Source: RPQJ01 sp963700045
Lineage (GTDB): Bacteria; Pseudomonadota; Gammaproteobacteria; Steroidobacterales; Steroidobacteraceae
Direction of reading: 5' to 3'
Length of the DNA: 64,000 bases
Assembly (NCBI GenBank): GCA_963700045.1
Contig: CAVOWK010000006.1
Location: forward strand, 1-64,000
Notes under the pieces: generated by a model
What the model was told of the DNA's origin: nothing
The model's input: the letters and a program-made list of their open reading frames with translations, nothing else
The model's database searches: none
Shown here: piece after piece, positions 61,004-64,000 of the stretch
Position numbering within the stretch: the first letter of the stretch is position 1
Layout of the letters: every line of letters begins with the position of its first letter
Position numbers and translations under genes: made by a program

Positions 61004-61855
61004 CTATTCGCCGATCCACCACTCGACGCTGGTGCCGCCCGCGCCGTCGGGCACCAGCAGCCGGTGCAGGTCCGGCAGCAATTCCGCAAGCCGTTCATCG
61101 AGCATCCACGGCGGATTCACGATCACGAGGCCCGAACCGCGCAAGCCCACGGCCGCATCGTCCGGCATCACGCTCAGCGTCACGTCGAGCACCTTGCGCG
61201 TACCCGACCCTTCGAGATTACGGCGGAAACGCAGCGGTGCAGCCCGTTCCGTGAGCGGGTACCAGATGCAGTACGTGCCCGTCGGCCAGCGTTCGTAGCC
61301 GGTTTCGAGCGCGGACAGGATGCGGTCGAACTCCGTGTCCGACTCGAAGGGCGGATCGATCAGCACGAGACCGCGGTTTTCCCGCGGCGGCAACTGTGCC
61401 TTCAGCGTGGCGTAGCCGTCGCTTTCGACGATCGACACGAGCTTCTGCCAGCCCAGGCTGGAGCGCAGTGCCTGCGCCTCGCGTGCATGCGTCTCAGCCA
61501 GCACCATCCGGTCCGTCAGGCGGCGCATCTTCCCAACGATGGTCGGCGAGCCCGGGTAAGCTGTGATCGCACTGCGTGCCGGTCCTGCGCACGCCTTGAC
61601 CAGTCGCACGTAATTCGCGACCTCAGGCGCGAGCGCGGCCTCGGGAAACTCGAGCAACCGGCCGATGCCGTTCTTGTACTCGCCGCTGCGCTGGGATTCG
61701 CCGAGGCTCAGGTCGTAGGTACCGCCGCCGGCATGCGTGTCGAGGTAAAAGAACGGCGCGGGCTTCTTCTTCAGGTGCTCGACGAGCATCATCAGCACGA
61801 CGTGCTTCAGCACGTCCGCGAAGTTCCCTGCATGGAACGCGTGGCGATAGTTCAT
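61004..61855 (-). CDS. rlmJ: 23S rRNA (adenine-2030-N6)-methyltransferase
   Basis: A 283-residue Rossmann-fold methyltransferase with the typical start MNYRHAFHAGNFADVLKH, SAM motif DTHAGGGTYDL and catalytic DPPFE (VLIDPPFESDTEF). The length and motifs match RlmJ throughout. It is convergent with tag across the palindromic element. Confidence 0.93.
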   Translation of the reverse strand: MNYRHAFHAGNFADVLKHVVLMMLVEHLKKKPAPFFYLDTHAGGGTYDLSLGESQRSGEYKNGIGRLLEFPEAALAPEVANYVRLVKACAGPARSAITAYPGSPTIVGKMRRLTDRMVLAETHAREAQALRSSLGWQKLVSIVESDGYATLKAQLPPRENRGLVLIDPPFESDTEFDRILSALETGYERWPTGTYCIWYPLTERAAPLRFRRNLEGSGTRKVLDVTLSVMPDDAAVGLRGSGLVIVNPPWMLDERLAELLPDLHRLLVPDGAGGTSVEWWIGE

Positions 61856-61940
61856 GTCTGACCGATCCGGGGTCCCGGGTCACGCAACGGAGTCACGCTG
61901 GATGCCGACAAGAGTACTGCACCGGACACGTCCCGGTTCG

Positions 61941-62339
61941 ATGGTTCGCGGGCGCGGGCCGCTGACTGGCGCGTGGCTGGCCTGCATGCTCGCGTCCGGG
62001 TCTGCACTGGGACAGGCGGCGGGCGGCCCGCCTCCAGTCGTAGCGGAGACGGCGGTAAGGGGCGCACCTGCGGAGATGATCGAGGCCGCGCTCGACGATG
62101 CGGCCAACCGGTCGACGACCGCGCGGGCCGACATCAAGGTGACGAGCGCAGAGGCAGTGACGTGGCCGGACGGGTCGCTCGGTTGCCCGAAGCCTGGGAT
62201 GATGTACACGCAGGCGCTCGTTGCCGGGTATCGCATCGTGCTGCAGGCGGACGAGCAGACACTGAATTATCACGCGATGTCGCGCGGCAGGCCGTTGTTC
62301 TGTCCAGCGAGCCGCGTCGTGCCGCCGGTGCCGGGGTAG
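61941..62339 (+). CDS. Small secreted protein, unknown, paralogue of the following gene
   Basis: A protein of about 132 residues with a signal peptide (GAWLACMLASGSALGQA) and the segment AVTWPDGSLGCPKPGMMYTQ, then a C-terminal cysteine (PLFCPAS). The same TWxDGSLGCPxPGxxYTQ motif occurs in the gene at 62414, so the pair arose by duplication. The two cysteines may form a disulfide in the periplasm. The start at 61941 is chosen for the signal peptide; ATG 61902 is also possible. Function unknown. Confidence 0.65.
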   Translation: MVRGRGPLTGAWLACMLASGSALGQAAGGPPPVVAETAVRGAPAEMIEAALDDAANRSTTARADIKVTSAEAVTWPDGSLGCPKPGMMYTQALVAGYRIVLQADEQTLNYHAMSRGRPLFCPASRVVPPVPG

Positions 62340-62413
62340 GCGTTCACGCGCGGATCGTACGACGGCGACGAGTCTGGACAACGAGACGTCCCCTGACACA
62401 AAGGAGCCGGGCC

Positions 62414-62875
62414 ATGGAGCGATCGAAGCCACGGGCGGCGACTCTGCTGGTGTGCAGCGCGCTGCTGCAGGGCTGTGTTGGCGCCCAGGCCGGTGATGGT
62501 CCGGTGGATGACAGGGCGCGCCGTGACGATGTACGCGGCACCGTGGTCAGGCCCCTGCCCGAACGGGTGTCCGAGCCGCGGGCGCCAGTGACGGGTGAGG
62601 CGCCCGCGGAACTGGTCGCGCGAGTCCGTGAGGACGTGATCCGGAGTTCGCGCGCGGATCCCACGACCGTGAGGCTGATCCGGGACGAGGCCGTCACCTG
62701 GAGCGACGGCTCGCTCGGGTGCCCGCGGCCGGGCGAGTTCTACACCCAGGCCCCCGTTCCCGGTTTCTGGATCGTCTTCGACGTGGCGGGGCGCCAGTTC
62801 GACTATCGCAGCGACAGTCGGGGGAATTTCCGACTATGCGAGTCGCTGCGTGCAGCTCCACCGTCAGCGTCCTGA
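62414..62875 (+). CDS. Small putative lipoprotein, unknown, paralogue of the preceding gene
   Basis: A 153-residue protein whose N-terminus (LLVCSALLQGC) resembles a lipobox, so it is probably a lipoprotein. The C-terminal half repeats the motif of the preceding gene (AVTWSDGSLGCPRPGEFYTQ) and ends with a cysteine in FRLCESL. The middle is rich in Arg, Asp and Pro and looks disordered. It is separated from its paralogue by 74 bases. Function unknown. Confidence 0.75.
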   Translation: MERSKPRAATLLVCSALLQGCVGAQAGDGPVDDRARRDDVRGTVVRPLPERVSEPRAPVTGEAPAELVARVREDVIRSSRADPTTVRLIRDEAVTWSDGSLGCPRPGEFYTQAPVPGFWIVFDVAGRQFDYRSDSRGNFRLCESLRAAPPSAS

Positions 62876-62882
62876 AATGAAA

Positions 62883-62910
62883 AGGGCCTCCCCCGCGAGG
62901 GGGAGGCCCT
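62883..62910. terminator. Strong bidirectional hairpin terminator
   Basis: AGGGCCTCCCCC pairs perfectly with GGGGGAGGCCCT (12 bp) around a GCGA loop. It begins seven bases after the stop of the lipoprotein gene and is followed on the other side by the end of the convergent gene at 62935. An A-run at the left supports termination on the minus strand; the plus-strand T tract is weak. Confidence 0.8.
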
Positions 62911-62934
62911 GTCAGTGTCGACCCGCGTCCGATC

Positions 62935-64000
62935 TTACGGCTTGAACTGCAACGCCTCGGTGCTGCGGGTGGCGCCGCCGGTACTGCCGGCACGCGCGCC
63001 ATTGGTGAACAGCAGGACGCCGAGTTCGTCGGTATTGCCCGGGAACAGGCCGAAGTCGTACACGTCCATCGTACCGGTGCTGTTGCCCGGGATGTCGGCC
63101 GTGACGCCAAAATAGCGCTCGCCGTAAGGCGTGACCGTCAATCCGGTCACCACATCGCCAGGGCCGCCGAAGTACCAGTCGGCCGTCTCGACCATCATGT
63201 CGACGTTGGTCGCCAGCATGTCGGTGCCGGTCAAGCCGACCTGCTCGCCGCAGACCAGCAACACCGTATTGCCGGTGTTCGTGGCGTGTTCCGTGTAGAA
63301 GAACGCTTCCGCAGTGCCCGTCGCCCGATTGATCGCCCAGGTGAATTGGCGGCCGTCCGTGACGTTCAGCAGCGACCCGTCGAGATTCACGACGTCGTAG
63401 TCCCAGACCCCGTCCCGGTTGATGTCCAGCGAGACGAAATGGGCGACCGGCAGGGAGTGGGTCTGCCGCTCCCAGGTGTCGATCGCGAAGGCCCACAGGA
63501 ACGATTCATTGTCAGAACAGAACCCAGCCGGCACCGGGTAGGTGTTGATGCCCACCGCGCGGATGTCGGGAGTCGGCATGCCTTCGCCGCGGCCACCCCT
63601 CGGCTGGTTCGGGCTGACTGCCAGCAAGGCATAGGCGTCGTTCTGCGCCGTTCCCACGCCGTTGTTGTGGAGCGTGGCGGTGGCCACGCCTTGGGCGAAG
63701 GCCAGCTTCTTGTTCCCGGTCACGTCCGCGGCCTTGCGCGGCAGGACATGCCACGGCAGGTGGATGCGAGACGTGGTGCCGGCATCGAGCACGAGGTAGC
63801 CGTCGATCTCGTTGAACGTCAGCGCTCCAGGATCGGCGCCGCCCGAGCCCGAATTCATCGCATTGTCCCGGACCTTGTCGCCGTAGATCGTCATCGTGAC
63901 CGGGAAGTCTCGCGTGCTATGCGCTGGCACGGTAAACGAGTCCGGCGTTGAGATCTTGACCGCGCCAAGAGCCCGGTCGTCCGCGAAGCGGAACGGTGCC
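62935..64000 (-). CDS. Secreted protein, C-terminal part (window-truncated); possibly a subtilase C-terminal region
   Basis: The frame is open to the window edge, so the start is missing; 354 codons are visible. The visible part reads like extracellular beta-sandwich domains: ADDRALGAVKIS and PDSFTVPAHSTRDFPVTMT resemble the Fn3-like region after the catalytic domain of large S8 peptidases. It then continues with Gly/Asn/Asp-rich strands and only two cysteines. No catalytic residues are included, so the peptidase call is tentative. It ends at the bidirectional terminator. Confidence 0.55.
   Translation of the reverse strand, partial: APFRFADDRALGAVKISTPDSFTVPAHSTRDFPVTMTIYGDKVRDNAMNSGSGGADPGALTFNEIDGYLVLDAGTTSRIHLPWHVLPRKAADVTGNKKLAFAQGVATATLHNNGVGTAQNDAYALLAVSPNQPRGGRGEGMPTPDIRAVGINTYPVPAGFCSDNESFLWAFAIDTWERQTHSLPVAHFVSLDINRDGVWDYDVVNLDGSLLNVTDGRQFTWAINRATGTAEAFFYTEHATNTGNTVLLVCGEQVGLTGTDMLATNVDMMVETADWYFGGPGDVVTGLTVTPYGERYFGVTADIPGNSTGTMDVYDFGLFPGNTDELGVLLFTNGARAGSTGGATRSTEALQFKP

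Overview
This is a GC-rich bacterial chromosome segment, most likely from a chemolithotrophic gammaproteobacterium. The evidence is a trpE-G-D-C-F-B-A operon with a Trp-leader attenuator, a purple-sulfur-bacterium-type hynS-isp1-isp2-hynL hydrogenase, and prlC, rlmJ and a magnesium-type hemB. The taxonomic placement below class level cannot be read from the window.

Bases 1-39350 form one sulfur/hydrogen energy island. Left to right it holds a membrane-anchored rhodanese; a periplasmic PSR/PHS-type molybdoenzyme operon with two YeeE-type sulfur transporters and a degenerate rhodanese (510-6013); an ArsR repressor plus the lipoate-binding protein LbpA (6078-6868); a group-1e-like [NiFe] hydrogenase with its maturation protease (7010-12481); the sulfur-oxidising heterodisulfide-reductase-like (sHdr) operon dsrE-shdrC1-B1-A-hyp-C2-B2 plus an unknown gene (12495-19166); a lipoate-assembly operon, HDAC-lipS1-lipS2-slplA-GATase (19278-24502); dsrE3A-tusA; a FadL-type porin and a YeiH exporter; a sorAB sulfite dehydrogenase; tauE and a second ArsR; and a sulfide-detoxification operon of persulfide dioxygenase, rhodanese, DUF2892, RND efflux, SQR and TolC (30990-39350).

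The parts fit one scheme. Sulfide enters through SQR. Sulfane sulfur moves through rhodanese, TusA and DsrE3A to the cytoplasmic sHdr complex, which needs lipoylated LbpA. Sulfite is released and oxidised by SorAB or exported by TauE/YeiH. Electrons may also come from H2 or go to polysulfide through the hydrogenase and PSR complexes. A 16-bp operator, ATTAG-N6-CTAAT, recurs upstream of seven transcription units, with a related palindrome at an eighth (lbpA). Two ArsR repressors with the paired cysteines of the BigR/SqrR/sHdrR group are encoded inside the island. This points to a single sulfane-sulfur-controlled regulon that includes the hydrogenase.

After a 239-nt palindrome (39377-39615) the content becomes ordinary. 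There is a minus-strand catabolic cluster (D-aminoacylase, FAD oxidase, BASS transporter, class III aminotransferase; 39640-45194), the complete trp operon (45377-52108), then housekeeping genes: an HD-type protein, xthA, prlC, GIDE and LemA membrane proteins, gamma carbonic anhydrase, aroE, hemB, tag, rlmJ, two paralogous small secreted proteins, and a secreted protein cut by the window end.

Nine otherwise well-preserved genes carry a single-base frameshift. Eight of these are consistent with one extra base, often in a short homopolymer. Sequencing or assembly indels are the most economical explanation, so these genes are annotated as frameshifted CDS rather than confident pseudogenes.
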